Below, piece after piece: positions 1 through 8,338 of a DNA stretch of 25,968 nt. The notes beneath the pieces are model-generated. The model saw only the letters and a list, made by a program, of their open reading frames with translations. It was not told the DNA's origin and did not search any database. Numbering within the stretch: position 1 is the stretch's first letter; each line of letters begins with the position of its first letter. The translations under genes and the position numbers were made by a program. This DNA is from Thraustochytrium sp. TN22 (lineage: Eukaryota > Sar > Bigyra > Thraustochytrida > Thraustochytriidae): assembly GCA_013306675.1 (NCBI GenBank), contig JABLUY010000368.1, forward strand, positions 1 to 25,968, written 5' to 3'.

Positions 1-55
<55 letters not shown>
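1..55. repeat. (GGGCGC)n hexanucleotide repeat at left end
   Basis: About nine perfect tandem copies of a GGGCGC hexamer run from the first base to about position 55. The repeat then degrades into GGC-rich sequence leading to the TRAPPC5 start codon at 74. The same hexamer, on the same strand, ends the window at 25915-25968. It lies in the 5' untranslated or core-promoter region of TRAPPC5, and its true length cannot be judged because the window begins inside it. Confidence 0.95.
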
Positions 56-57
<2 letters not shown>

Positions 58-73
58 AGGCAGCGGCGGCGAC

Positions 74-710
74 ATGGGCGACCCGGTGCAGCGCGCGCTG
101 CCGGCCGGCACGCGGCAGGTGAGCCGCAGCGCGTTCTCGCTGCTCTTCGCGGAGGTCTTCCAGTACTGCCAGCAGCAGGTGGTGGACGCGCACGACCTGG
201 AGGAGCGGTACGTGGGCGCGGCGGCAGGCCCGGAAGGAGCGATGGCGCTGCGCTGCAGGACGGCAGACTGACGGAGCTCCGCGGCGGCGGCACGCACGCA
301 GGCTCAAGGAGCTCGGCCACAGCGTCGGCTGGCGCATGCTCAACTTGATCGTGGCGCGCGAACGGCCCAGGAAGAGGGATACGACCGCGGTGGCGCTCCT
401 GCAGTTCGTCACCAGCACGTGCTGGAAGACGATCTTCGGCAAGGAGACGAGCTCGCTGCAGCGGTCCACGGCCAACGAGAACGAGTACTTTATCTACGAG
501 AACGACCCGGTGCCGGCGCTCTTCATCTCGATGCCACGGGAGCTGCAGGGCCGCCTCAACTGCGCCGCCTTCAACGCCGGCGTCATCCGTGGCCTGTTGC
601 ACGCCGCGCAGATGCCTGCGACGGTGCGCGCAGTCACGCCGCAGGCAGACCCGAACAGCGGGCCGTCCACCACCATCACCACGGTGTACGTCGTCAAGTT
701 TGAGGCATAA
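74..710 (+). CDS. TRAPPC5: TRAPP complex subunit 5 (Trs31 homolog), two exons
   Basis: Coding exons are 74-207 and 302-710, giving 180 residues; human TRAPPC5 is of similar size (about 188). The protein is a Bet3-like core subunit of the TRAPP complexes, which act as Rab1/Ypt1 exchange factors and tethers in ER-Golgi and Golgi traffic. Family landmarks are visible: SRSAFSLLFAEVFQYCQ near residue 16, then LKELGHSVGWRMLNLIVARE across the splice junction, WKTIFGKE, YFIYENDPVPALFISMP, NCAAFNAGVIRGLLHAA, and VYVVKFEA at the end. Splicing at 207/302 restores one frame through the conserved LEER-LKELG stretch; without it the frame stops at 269-271. The ATG at 74 is the only upstream Met and gives an N-terminus of normal length. 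The stop lies 17 bp from the stop of the convergent giant gene. Confidence 0.93.
208..301 (+). other. Spliceosomal intron of TRAPPC5 (94 nt, phase 2)
   Basis: The intron begins GTACGT and ends CACGCAG. A branch-site-like CTGAC sits about 30 nt before the 3' splice site. No polypyrimidine tract is visible; the 3' part is GC-rich. Removing it joins codon CG|G and continues the conserved TRAPPC5 protein, which is direct support from reading-frame and homology continuity. Confidence 0.88.
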
Positions 711-727
711 GAAGAAGTCTATGTTCA

Positions 728-3700
728 TTACACTACGAAGCTGCCCAGCCTGCGCCTGCGCCTGCTTGAGCTGCGCCGGATGACCGGCTTCTTGTTCCGG
801 CTCCGTCTGTTGTAGCCCTCATCCGAAAATCCGCTCAGAACGCTGCTGATGTCCGAGAGGTCGTCATCTTCGCTGTCGCTGTCGCCGTAGCTGAAACTGC
901 TGCTGCTGCTGCTAACCTCGCTCAAAAGGTCGTCCACGTCTTCATCGCTTGACTCACTGCCGAAGCCACTTAGCACACCGTCCTCAAAGCTCGCGTCACT
1001 CAGGTCCGACAGGTCATCTTCGCCCGAGGTATCCTCGTCCTCGTCGTCCGTTGGCCACCACGTGCGGTAGAGATCCTGCACGCCGACGAAGTCGAGGATA
1101 CGCACGAACTTGGCGTCCTCCTTGTCCTCGAGGCCGTTGCCGTCTCCTTCTTCGTCCGAGAGCAATTCGTCCACGTCGCTGTCCGCGGATACCATCGAGA
1201 TGCCCGACATGCGCCAGAGTGCCTTCCGGGCACCCTTTCCGGCGCTCCGCCGCCTCCTATGGGGTTGCCGCACCGTGATGGGCGCAGCGGCCACACGCTG
1301 ACGACGCCTCACCGCAATGGGCGCGGCGGCCACGTGCGGGCGCCGCACCGTCGCAAACGGCTCCGTCTCGGCGGTATCGCGCCGACGCCGACGCGGCGAC
1401 GATACATCCACGTCGCTGCGCCGACGATGCTTGCGCCGCGACGGCGCCGAAGGCTTGCTGCCCAGGTCGTCCTCGCTCTGTGGATACTTCTTGCGCCGTG
1501 CCGGTGAGGATGATGACGGCGACGACGACTTGGAGCGCTTGGCCTTGTCGCGGCGAGGCGACGGCCTGCGGCGAGGCGACGGCCGGCGGCGAGGCGATGC
1601 CCGGCTGCTCTTGTCGCGCGGGCGTTCGGGTGACGCCCGGCTGCTCTTGTGCGGGCGGCGCGACCTGACGTGGCGCGACGAGTCGTGATGCGAAGAAGCC
1701 TCGTGCGAGGAGTTGTAGCGCGACAAAGCTTCGTGCGACGAGGCTCGACGCAGCGGAGGAGGGTGGCGTGACGATGCGTGGCTTTCCACGTCTTCCTCGT
1801 CGGACTGGCCTTCGTCGTCGCTATGGATGCTGAAAGCGCCCAAACTCATGTCGTCATCAGCGCTTGCCTCGTCGCCCTCGAGCCCGTGCTCAGAGACCTC
1901 TTCCTCTTGCAACTGCGTCGACTTGCGGCGAGACGCCGGTGCCGCCGCCGCGCCTCCACGATGGGCGGCGGACACAACACTTGCCGTGCGACTCAGACGT
2001 TTGCTGAGCCGCGACAAGCTCCGTTCTCGACTGCTGGGCTTGGCCTCGTCGTGCTTGTTCGAGTGGTGGCTTGCCCGTGACGCGCTCCGGCGTCGCGTCT
2101 CCTTCGTGTTGGGAACTGCGGCGGCCTGGGACGCAGAGGCCTTTTGCACTTTGGTCTTTTGCGCCGTGGTCTTTTGCGCCGTGGCCTTTTGCGCCGTGGT
2201 CTTTTGCGCCGTGGTCTTTTGCGCCGTGGTCTTTTGCGCCGCGGCCTTTTGCGCCGAGGCCTTGGGTGCCGCGATCTTGGTCGTCCCGGCCTTGTGCGCC
2301 GTGGTCTTGTGCGCCGTGGTCTTGGGCACTGAGGTTTTGGACGCAGTGGCCTTGGACTTGGGCGCCGCGTCCTTGACCTCGGCCTCGGGGTCCACGTCCT
2401 CAGGGTCCACGTCCTCAGGCGTGCGAGATAAGGAACGACGGCCCCTGGTGAGGCGGGCCAGGCTTTGGCGCGCGCGACTCGTAACGCTGGCGCGCGGGGC
2501 AGGCTCATGGTCCACGGGCGGAGGGGTGGCGCTGGCACGACTCGCGGCGCGGTGGCGGCGGTCTTCGTCCTGAGTCGCGTGAAGGCTCTGACGCTTGATA
2601 CTCTGGCGCTTGATGCTGCGGCGCTTCTGGATGCTGCGGCGCTTGGCGGCGGATGATGATGAGGTAGCAGCACCCTTGAGCGCGAGACGATTGACGAGCG
2701 CGTGCATGAGGTCCTTGAGCGTACCGTCGCGGAGATCGTCCTCGATTTGCTGGGCAGAGAGACCGGTGAGGTGGGCGTCGAGCGCGGCAAGGTCGGTGTG
2801 GAGCTGTGGATACTCTTCGCGAGCTGCTGTGAGTGCAGCCTCGAGCTCCTGCACGTCGTCCTCGAGGTCCTTGAGGTCGCTGGTTGAAAGAACACGGCTG
2901 GACTGGCGATCATGGGAGCGCGGCGCGGGTGTCTTGGCACCCTCGCAGAGCTCAATGCGCCAGCGCAGGTCCTCCTCGCACTCGCACAGCTGATCAAAGT
3001 ACATGCGCGAGGCGACGAAGCGTGGGATGAAGGCGACCTGGCGGTCAGAGTCGGGCCCGAGGCAGCGCTGCACGAGGGAGAGCGCGAGGTCGAGCGTAGG
3101 CTGGATGAAGTCGAGCAGAAAGGCGTCGCGGCCATCAAGCAGGGTGATGGCACCGCGGAGGTCGTCGAGAACCTGGCGCATACTGGCAGACCTGCGCTTG
3201 ATCACCTGCATCTTGTCGAGCGCCTCGACGAGATTGTCGAGCAGCTCGGTGACTGCGCTCTCGGCGGGCGCCAGGGAGCGCATGGACTGGCGCAGCACGC
3301 TGACGCGCTTTTGCGCGGCCGCACGACGCTCCTTGACCGCAGCAGGCGTCGGCGTGGGTTTGGCTGCGACGGCGGAGGGCGCAGCGCCGCCCAGATCGCT
3401 GGCGTCAGTCGTGGCGACGGCGGGACTGGACGTAGGGCGCGCCTCGCGTTGCTGGCGTGGCGCGGCGCCGGACTCGTCCTCGAGCTCGGCCTCGAGGGCG
3501 GCATTTACATCGTCCATGAGCGAGCGGATCAGGGCCTCCGTCTCGCGCCAGCCGACACGTGCAGCGGCGCGCTCTGCCTTGCTAACCGCCTTGGCGCCCG
3601 GGCCAGAATGTTTGGCCAGGAAGCTGCCGAGCTTGCGATGAATCTGCTTTGTGTTGGCGTCCTGCGTTGAGCGAAACGTCTTCTTCTTGGCGGCCGCGGC

Positions 3701-6700
3701 CACGGATGGCGCCATGGAGCGCCGGCTGCGGCGCCTGTCCACGAGAACCTTGGGCGGGACCTTGAGCACGCTAGGAGGCGGCTCTTGCTTGTGTAGGTCC
3801 TCCGCCACATCCTCCGCCTCCTCCTCCTCCTCCTCCTCCTCCTCCTCCTCCTCCTCTTGTTGCGGTGGTTCAACCTCTTCGACCACTGGCTTGGGACGCG
3901 GAGGCGGCGCGGGCGGCGCGAAGGAGACCCGATGCTCTTGCGCCCCAGGGAGACGAGACGGGAGTGGAAAGGCCTTCGGCGCTGGCTCCGCTCGTGGTTG
4001 TGGCGGCGCTGGCGGCGATTCGCTGCGCTCTTCGACAGACTCCAGGCGCGACGGTAGAGGCTTCAGACGCGAAGCGCGGGGCTTGGCGCCGGCAGCAGCG
4101 TCATCGAGGCCCTGCTGCTCCGCGACGCCGGACTTGCGGCGCGAGATGCGCATGCTGCTAGCTCGCTTGGACAGGCGCTTCATAAGACTGCCGCGCTTCG
4201 GCTCGGGCTCCGCCTTCGGCGGCGGCGGGATTGCGACCATGGGCTGCGGTTTGGCGCCAGCGGAGGCATCGCCCACGGCCTGGCGCGTGGCGCACTCGCG
4301 GCCAATGGCGTAGCGCTGATGCATGGGGATGCCTGCCAGCCTGAGGGGCTCGGTGTTGCCGGACTCGGCCGTGGCAAGCGAGAAACCGTGCTTGAGCGCC
4401 TCCTCGAGCTTGTTGAGGACGCCCATATCAGTGAAGACACCCGTGATGAGCGCGCGCTCCTCGGGCGAGATGGCCGATGAGTCCGCGGCCGGCACGACCG
4501 CTGGCGCGGGCGCAGCCGACTTGCTCCCGCTGCGACTTCGAGCAAGGCTAGCCCGAGGCGCAGGGGCGGACGACTTGCTCCCGCTACGGCTCCGGACAGG
4601 GCTGACCCGAGGCGCCGGCGCCGCCGACGCGGGCTGATCCGCATCTGGTGACCAGGACTTGCACTTCTTCACGATCAACATACGCTTGGTCCAGGCCACG
4701 CCGGCATCCTTGAGGTGCTTCATCGAGCCCTTCTTGCCCTCGGCCATGGAGAAGCCCAGCTCCAAGGCCTCCTTGAGATGCATGTCTGCATCGGCCTCCG
4801 CAAAGATCGTCTCGAGCGCCGCTCGCTCTTGGTCCGTAGGTTGGGCTGCAACATCGCGGCGACTGCTGCTTCGTGCCCGGACTGGCGCTGTTGACTTGGC
4901 GGCTGGCGCAGGCGCGGCAGGCTTGGAGAGAGTGCCGTTCTTGTCCTGGCATGCCTTGAGGATCTTGAAGCGTGTCGCCATGTTGATGCCAGCTTTCTTG
5001 AGCTCCACGTGCGAGCCGCCCTGGCCTACCTCCAAGGTAAAGCCTTCGGCGCACGCGGCCGCGAGCTTGTCCGCAGCACCGGCTTCCTCGAAAATGGCGG
5101 TCAACACCACATCCTGGGCAGCAGCGCCGCTCTTGCGCTTGCTGCTCCGTTTCGACGCCGGAGCCGCAACTTCAGCAGGCATGGTCATGGTTCTCGAAGC
5201 GGCAGCGGGCGCAGCTGCAGCCGAAGCCGAAGCAGGCGGAAAAGACGCAGGAGCGGCGGATGTAGCTGGCGCATCGCCGTCCGCTCTGCATGCTTTGAGG
5301 ATGTTGAAGCGCATTGGCATGGGGATGCCTGCCGCCTTGAGCTCCTTGTGTGAGCCCGTCTTGCCTAGCTCCAGGGTGAAACCAGCATTGACCGCCGCAT
5401 CAAGCATGTCTCTCTGCCCGCAACTTTCAAAGATGGCCTCGAGTGGATCTGAGCTGCTTCGCTTGTTGCCACGTTCGCTCTTGCGTTCGCTCTTGCGTCC
5501 GCTCTCGCGTTCGCTCTTGCGTTCGCTCTTGCGTTCGCTCTTCCGAGACTTCTGGCTCCTTTTGCTACTCTTGCTCCTGGCACTGCTCGTGCTGCTGGCA
5601 CTGCTCTTGCCGCCGTCACTGCTCGTGCTGCTGGCACTGCTCTTGCCGCTGTCACTGCTCGTGCTGCTGTCACTGCTCTTGCCGCTGTCACTGCTCGTAG
5701 ACCGAGTGCGCTTGCTCTTACGTTTGGATCGACTCGTCGTGCTGCGGCGAGAGCCAGAGCTGCTCTTGCTGCGTCGCTTGTCGGCGCCATCAGGAGCACT
5801 CCAAGCCTTGCACGCTTTGATGATCTCGAAGCGCTTGTTCTGTGGGATGGCGGCCTCTTTAAGCTCTTTGTGCGAGGAGCTGCGGCCGAGGTCCATGGTG
5901 AAGCCGGCGTCGATGGCGGCATCAATCTTGTCGGCCACTCCCGCCTGCTCAAAGATGGGGCCCAGGGCAGCCATCTCATCGACCGGGCGGGCGCTGCTCC
6001 GAGAGGAGCCACGGCGACTCCTGCTCTTGCTCTTGCGGGACTTGCTCCGGGTCCTACTCTTACTCTTGCTCTTGCTCTTGCTCTTGCTGCGGCCACGACT
6101 CCGAGCCTGGCTCCGGCCTCTGCTGGTACGATGCGGGGCGCTGCTTCGAGGCTTGCCTTCATCAGCGGTGTGCGCATTACAAAGACGGAGAATCTTACCG
6201 CGTTTGTCTATGGGGATTCCCGCGTCCTTGAGCTCCTTGTGCGAGCCGCCCTTGCCGACTTCCAGGGAGAAACCGGCGGCCAGAGCGTCCTCGAGCTTGT
6301 CGTGGACACCAGCCTCCTCGAAGATGGCCACGAGAGGGTCGTCCTCACCCCTTTTGCTCTTGGTGGACTTGATCCTGTCGTCGGCCATTTTGCCCTTGGC
6401 AGCGACAAACGACTTGCGGGCATCGTCGAGGTCATCGTGGCCGTCACTGTCGCTGTCGCTGCTGGCGCGACTGTCGTCACTGTCGCTGCCGATGCTGGTC
6501 TGATCAGGGGGCTTCCAATCCTCGCATGCCTTGACGACTTTGAACTGTTGAACACGGTTGAGACCGACCTTGCGCAGAATGGTGCGCGAGCCGCGCTTTC
6601 CAACATCGATGCTGAAGCCGTGCTCGATGGCAGCGTCGAGCATGTCTGCAACCTCGGCCTTTTCGAAGATGGGACCAAGCGCGGCCATTGTGTCGGGCGG

Positions 6701-8338
6701 CTTGCGACGGCGCCGTGACGTACGGGTCTTGCTGGATTTGCTGCTTGTGCTCTTCGTGCTGGCGCGCTTGGAGCCCTTTGTGCTTTTGGAGCTATCACGC
6801 TTGGAGCTCTTGGAGCTATCACGCTTGGAGCTCTTGGAGCTGGCACGCTTGGAGCTCGTGGAACTGGCACGCTTGACGCTCTTCGTACTGGCACGTCCGG
6901 CGCGCTTGGTGCTCTTGGAGCTGTCTCTTTTCGTGGCGGAAGGCGCCTTCTCGGTGCTGAGGTCGCCTTCCCAGGCTTTGCACTCGCGAAGAATCGCAAG
7001 ACGCTTGACAAAGGGGACTCCCGCATCGGTGAGTGGCTTCGAGCCGCCGTTGGCTTTCGCAAGGGAAATGGAGAAGCCGAGCTCGAGCGCGCGGTCCAGC
7101 TTGTCGAGGGCTTCTTGATCTCGGAAAATGTCCTGGAGCTTCTCGTACGCGGTTTGGCCCGTCTGGACTGGCTTAGCGCCGACGCGCGTGGCGGCGGGCT
7201 TCGCGCTGACGCGCGTGGCGGCAGGCTTAGCGCTGGTCCCGGACTTGACGCTCGTGGGCTCCGCAGCGGGGGGGGCTTCCTTGCAGGCCCGCAAGATCTT
7301 GAAGCGGGCAGCCAAAGGCACGCCAGCGTCGCTGAGCTCTTTGTGCGAATTAGCCTGGCCCTTGGCCAGAGTAAACCCACGCTCGAGGGCGGTGTCGAGC
7401 AATTGGGGGACACCCTGTGCCTCGAAGATGGCCTCGAGTGTCGCCCGATCCGGATCCTTGCCCTTGGCCGACTGCCGTGGAGGGCGGCGTGTCTCCGGCT
7501 CGCTCCCACCGCTCTCCGAGTCACCGTCGGTCGCCTCTTCGGCGGGCGCCGGCGCGCTGCTCGCGCGTTTGGTGGACTTGGCGGACTTGGAGGAGCGACT
7601 GCTCGAGCGATCGCCGGCCGTCTCCGGGTTGACGTTGTACCAAATGACCTTGACAGCCTTGGCGAAGTTCCTGGTGGCCTCGTCAGCGGTGGACTTGCGC
7701 TCGACCTCGGGGGCAAGCGCGTCGAGGAGCACCCTAAAGTCCCCCCGCAGGTTGCTCTCACGGTCCCGCAGGTCCTCGTCGATCTCATCTGGATTGAGCT
7801 TGTCAAGGTCGGCGAGGAATTTCTGCAGGCTTGCCTTGAGTCTGGGCGCGGTAAAGTCGTCCTTGGCGGACCTGACGGCCTTGCGCAGATTCTTGACATC
7901 ATCCTCGAGATCGCGCTCGTCCTTCGGGCTGAGGTCGTCTTCAGACTCGGCATCGGAGTAGCCGCCGATATTGTCTTTATCGCCGATTCTGTCGACCTGG
8001 TCATCAAGCTTCTTCTGAACATGACACAGCCGACCGAAGTACATTCGCGAGGCTGCGAACTGCAGAATGAAGACGGCGTGTTTGTCCTTCAGGTCCTCCG
8101 GGTTGCCCATGTTGCCACTGCAATACGTGAGAACATCCACGAGGTCCGTCAGGTCCGTCAGCAGGGACTGGCTCCTGAGCTTGAGCAGGCTCTTGCGCTC
8201 GCGCGCATCGTCCAGCGCCTCGCGCAGCTCCTCCAGCACATCCAGCACGTCGGCCGCGCGCTTCTTGAGCACGGGCAGCGCCCGCAGCAGCGCCTCCGCC
8301 TCGCCCAGCTTGTCATCCAGCTTGCCATCCAGCGCCAT
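728..8338 (-). CDS. Giant SAM-like-repeat, RS-rich protein of unknown function (~2,536 aa)
   Basis: I do not recognise this protein. In order it shows: a helical domain (about 10-232) with the motif FAASRMYFGRLC; nine ~55-residue modules (about 299-1350) with the consensus IFEEAG-x2-D-x-L and GF-[ST], then SHKELKDAGIP-x3-RFKILKAC; a Pro-rich segment with RRxS sites and a run of 14 Glu (about 1490-1510); a second, divergent copy of the first domain (about 1675-1890, FVASRMYFDQLC); RRSI/KRQSI repeats; an AQKTT pentapeptide array (about 2000-2070); an Arg/Ser and SPRRRP region; and an acidic, Ser-rich C-terminus. The module ends resemble the last helices of SAM domains, so a scaffold or self-associating role is my inference. 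No kinase, RNA-binding or transmembrane segment is seen. The frame is open to a Met at 8728, but I chose the Met at 8338 (MALDGKLDDK), because the upstream 130 residues are Arg/Ala-rich translation of GC repeats. No intron is needed across 7.6 kb. Confidence 0.8.
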   Translation of the reverse strand: MALDGKLDDKLGEAEALLRALPVLKKRAADVLDVLEELREALDDARERKSLLKLRSQSLLTDLTDLVDVLTYCSGNMGNPEDLKDKHAVFILQFAASRMYFGRLCHVQKKLDDQVDRIGDKDNIGGYSDAESEDDLSPKDERDLEDDVKNLRKAVRSAKDDFTAPRLKASLQKFLADLDKLNPDEIDEDLRDRESNLRGDFRVLLDALAPEVERKSTADEATRNFAKAVKVIWYNVNPETAGDRSSSRSSKSAKSTKRASSAPAPAEEATDGDSESGGSEPETRRPPRQSAKGKDPDRATLEAIFEAQGVPQLLDTALERGFTLAKGQANSHKELSDAGVPLAARFKILRACKEAPPAAEPTSVKSGTSAKPAATRVSAKPAATRVGAKPVQTGQTAYEKLQDIFRDQEALDKLDRALELGFSISLAKANGGSKPLTDAGVPFVKRLAILRECKAWEGDLSTEKAPSATKRDSSKSTKRAGRASTKSVKRASSTSSKRASSKSSKRDSSKSSKRDSSKSTKGSKRASTKSTSSKSSKTRTSRRRRKPPDTMAALGPIFEKAEVADMLDAAIEHGFSIDVGKRGSRTILRKVGLNRVQQFKVVKACEDWKPPDQTSIGSDSDDSRASSDSDSDGHDDLDDARKSFVAAKGKMADDRIKSTKSKRGEDDPLVAIFEEAGVHDKLEDALAAGFSLEVGKGGSHKELKDAGIPIDKRGKILRLCNAHTADEGKPRSSAPHRTSRGRSQARSRGRSKSKSKSKSKSRTRSKSRKSKSRSRRGSSRSSARPVDEMAALGPIFEQAGVADKIDAAIDAGFTMDLGRSSSHKELKEAAIPQNKRFEIIKACKAWSAPDGADKRRSKSSSGSRRSTTSRSKRKSKRTRSTSSDSGKSSDSSTSSDSGKSSASSTSSDGGKSSASSTSSARSKSSKRSQKSRKSERKSERKSERESGRKSERKSERGNKRSSSDPLEAIFESCGQRDMLDAAVNAGFTLELGKTGSHKELKAAGIPMPMRFNILKACRADGDAPATSAAPASFPPASASAAAAPAAASRTMTMPAEVAAPASKRSSKRKSGAAAQDVVLTAIFEEAGAADKLAAACAEGFTLEVGQGGSHVELKKAGINMATRFKILKACQDKNGTLSKPAAPAPAAKSTAPVRARSSSRRDVAAQPTDQERAALETIFAEADADMHLKEALELGFSMAEGKKGSMKHLKDAGVAWTKRMLIVKKCKSWSPDADQPASAAPAPRVSPVRSRSGSKSSAPAPRASLARSRSGSKSAAPAPAVVPAADSSAISPEERALITGVFTDMGVLNKLEEALKHGFSLATAESGNTEPLRLAGIPMHQRYAIGRECATRQAVGDASAGAKPQPMVAIPPPPKAEPEPKRGSLMKRLSKRASSMRISRRKSGVAEQQGLDDAAAGAKPRASRLKPLPSRLESVEERSESPPAPPQPRAEPAPKAFPLPSRLPGAQEHRVSFAPPAPPPRPKPVVEEVEPPQQEEEEEEEEEEEEEAEDVAEDLHKQEPPPSVLKVPPKVLVDRRRSRRSMAPSVAAAAKKKTFRSTQDANTKQIHRKLGSFLAKHSGPGAKAVSKAERAAARVGWRETEALIRSLMDDVNAALEAELEDESGAAPRQQREARPTSSPAVATTDASDLGGAAPSAVAAKPTPTPAAVKERRAAAQKRVSVLRQSMRSLAPAESAVTELLDNLVEALDKMQVIKRRSASMRQVLDDLRGAITLLDGRDAFLLDFIQPTLDLALSLVQRCLGPDSDRQVAFIPRFVASRMYFDQLCECEEDLRWRIELCEGAKTPAPRSHDRQSSRVLSTSDLKDLEDDVQELEAALTAAREEYPQLHTDLAALDAHLTGLSAQQIEDDLRDGTLKDLMHALVNRLALKGAATSSSSAAKRRSIQKRRSIKRQSIKRQSLHATQDEDRRHRAASRASATPPPVDHEPAPRASVTSRARQSLARLTRGRRSLSRTPEDVDPEDVDPEAEVKDAAPKSKATASKTSVPKTTAHKTTAHKAGTTKIAAPKASAQKAAAQKTTAQKTTAQKTTAQKATAQKTTAQKTKVQKASASQAAAVPNTKETRRRSASRASHHSNKHDEAKPSSRERSLSRLSKRLSRTASVVSAAHRGGAAAAPASRRKSTQLQEEEVSEHGLEGDEASADDDMSLGAFSIHSDDEGQSDEEDVESHASSRHPPPLRRASSHEALSRYNSSHEASSHHDSSRHVRSRRPHKSSRASPERPRDKSSRASPRRRPSPRRRPSPRRDKAKRSKSSSPSSSSPARRKKYPQSEDDLGSKPSAPSRRKHRRRSDVDVSSPRRRRRDTAETEPFATVRRPHVAAAPIAVRRRQRVAAAPITVRQPHRRRRSAGKGARKALWRMSGISMVSADSDVDELLSDEEGDGNGLEDKEDAKFVRILDFVGVQDLYRTWWPTDDEDEDTSGEDDLSDLSDASFEDGVLSGFGSESSDEDVDDLLSEVSSSSSSFSYGDSDSEDDDLSDISSVLSGFSDEGYNRRSRNKKPVIRRSSSRRRRRLGSFVV
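2140..2345 (-). repeat. 15-bp coding minisatellite (AQKTT pentapeptides)
   Basis: The plus strand shows a 15-bp period with unit TTTTGCGCCGTGGTC and small variants. On the coding strand this gives pentapeptides of the A-Q-K-T-T, A-H-K-T-T and A-P-K-x type, around residues 2000-2070. The central copies are almost identical at DNA level, which points to recent slippage or unequal exchange. The reading frame is kept. Confidence 0.9.
2669..3316 (-). other. Helical domain, copy B, of the giant protein
   Basis: Residues about 1675-1890 repeat the plan of copy A: VTELLDNLVEALD, FVASRMYFDQLC, a Ser-rich loop, KDLEDDVQELEAALTAAREE and QIEDDLRD. The identical residues cluster in the ASRMYF-x2-LC, DLEDDV and EDLRD-type motifs. 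It is followed immediately by basic RRSI/KRQS repeats. Confidence 0.72.
3808..3855 (-). repeat. (TCC)n trinucleotide run encoding poly-Glu
   Basis: A near-perfect CTC/TCC run on the plus strand codes for 14 consecutive Glu in the giant protein, between the last SAM-like module and domain copy B. Such a tract is prone to length change. Confidence 0.9.
5450..5560 (-). repeat. 12-bp repeat encoding KSER units
   Basis: Repeated GCTCTTGCGTTC-type units on the plus strand encode tandem K-S-E-R tetrapeptides in the linker before module 6 of the giant protein. One copy has drifted to E-S-G-R. Confidence 0.85.
5570..5700 (-). repeat. 36-bp repeat encoding 12-aa Ser/Asp/Gly/Lys units
   Basis: A 36-bp period, nearly identical between neighbouring copies (about three and a half), encodes the unit STSSDSGKSSDS and close variants. 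It is in the same linker as the KSER repeat, directly before module 6 in protein order. It is a coding minisatellite with no unique spacers. Confidence 0.85.
7643..8311 (-). other. Helical domain, copy A, of the giant protein
   Basis: Residues about 10-232 are rich in Leu/Asp/Lys and look alpha-helical. Landmarks are VLDVLEELREALD, FAASRMYFGRLC, a Ser/Asp-rich loop, RDLEDDVKNLRKAVRSAKDD and EIDEDLRD. The same landmarks return in the same order in copy B at 2669-3316, which shows this is a real duplicated domain and not random low complexity. Confidence 0.72.

Larger units (their letters stand above)
4289..7444 (-). repeat. Nine tandem SAM-like protein modules
   Basis: Approximate residue spans (numbered from the Met at 8338) are 299-353, 397-455, 551-608, 667-722, 789-846, 964-1019, 1077-1132, 1173-1229 and 1293-1350. 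Each starts with a helix containing I-F-E/x-x-x-G/x, passes a G-F-[TS] turn, and ends with K-E-L-K-x-A-G-I-P then R-F-K-I-L-K-A-C. The last part matches the 'LkelGI...R.kIL' signature familiar from SAM domains; the N-terminal part is short for a canonical SAM. Copies differ at many positions, so the array is old. The linkers between modules differ completely from each other. Confidence 0.8.

Noticed and set aside
1-55. Telomere repeats at the window ends
   Set aside because: Both ends show the G-rich strand in the same direction; telomeres would be C-rich at the left end. The hexamer GGGCGC is also not a known telomere unit.
336-710. Separate small gene starting at the Met at 336
   Set aside because: It is exon 2 of TRAPPC5; the conserved family sequence begins before this Met and continues from exon 1.
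5570-5700. CRISPR-like repeat array
   Set aside because: The units are contiguous, in frame, without unique spacers, and the organism is eukaryotic.
4659-6503. Long plus-strand open frame (614 codons) within the giant gene, and similar ones nearby
   Set aside because: It is antisense to Ser/Lys/Arg repeat coding. Its translation is Leu/Ser/Arg low complexity and follows the giant protein's repeats exactly in reverse.
728-8338. Giant protein as an SR splicing factor
   Set aside because: RS-type stretches are present, but no RNA-recognition motif or other splicing domain was found.
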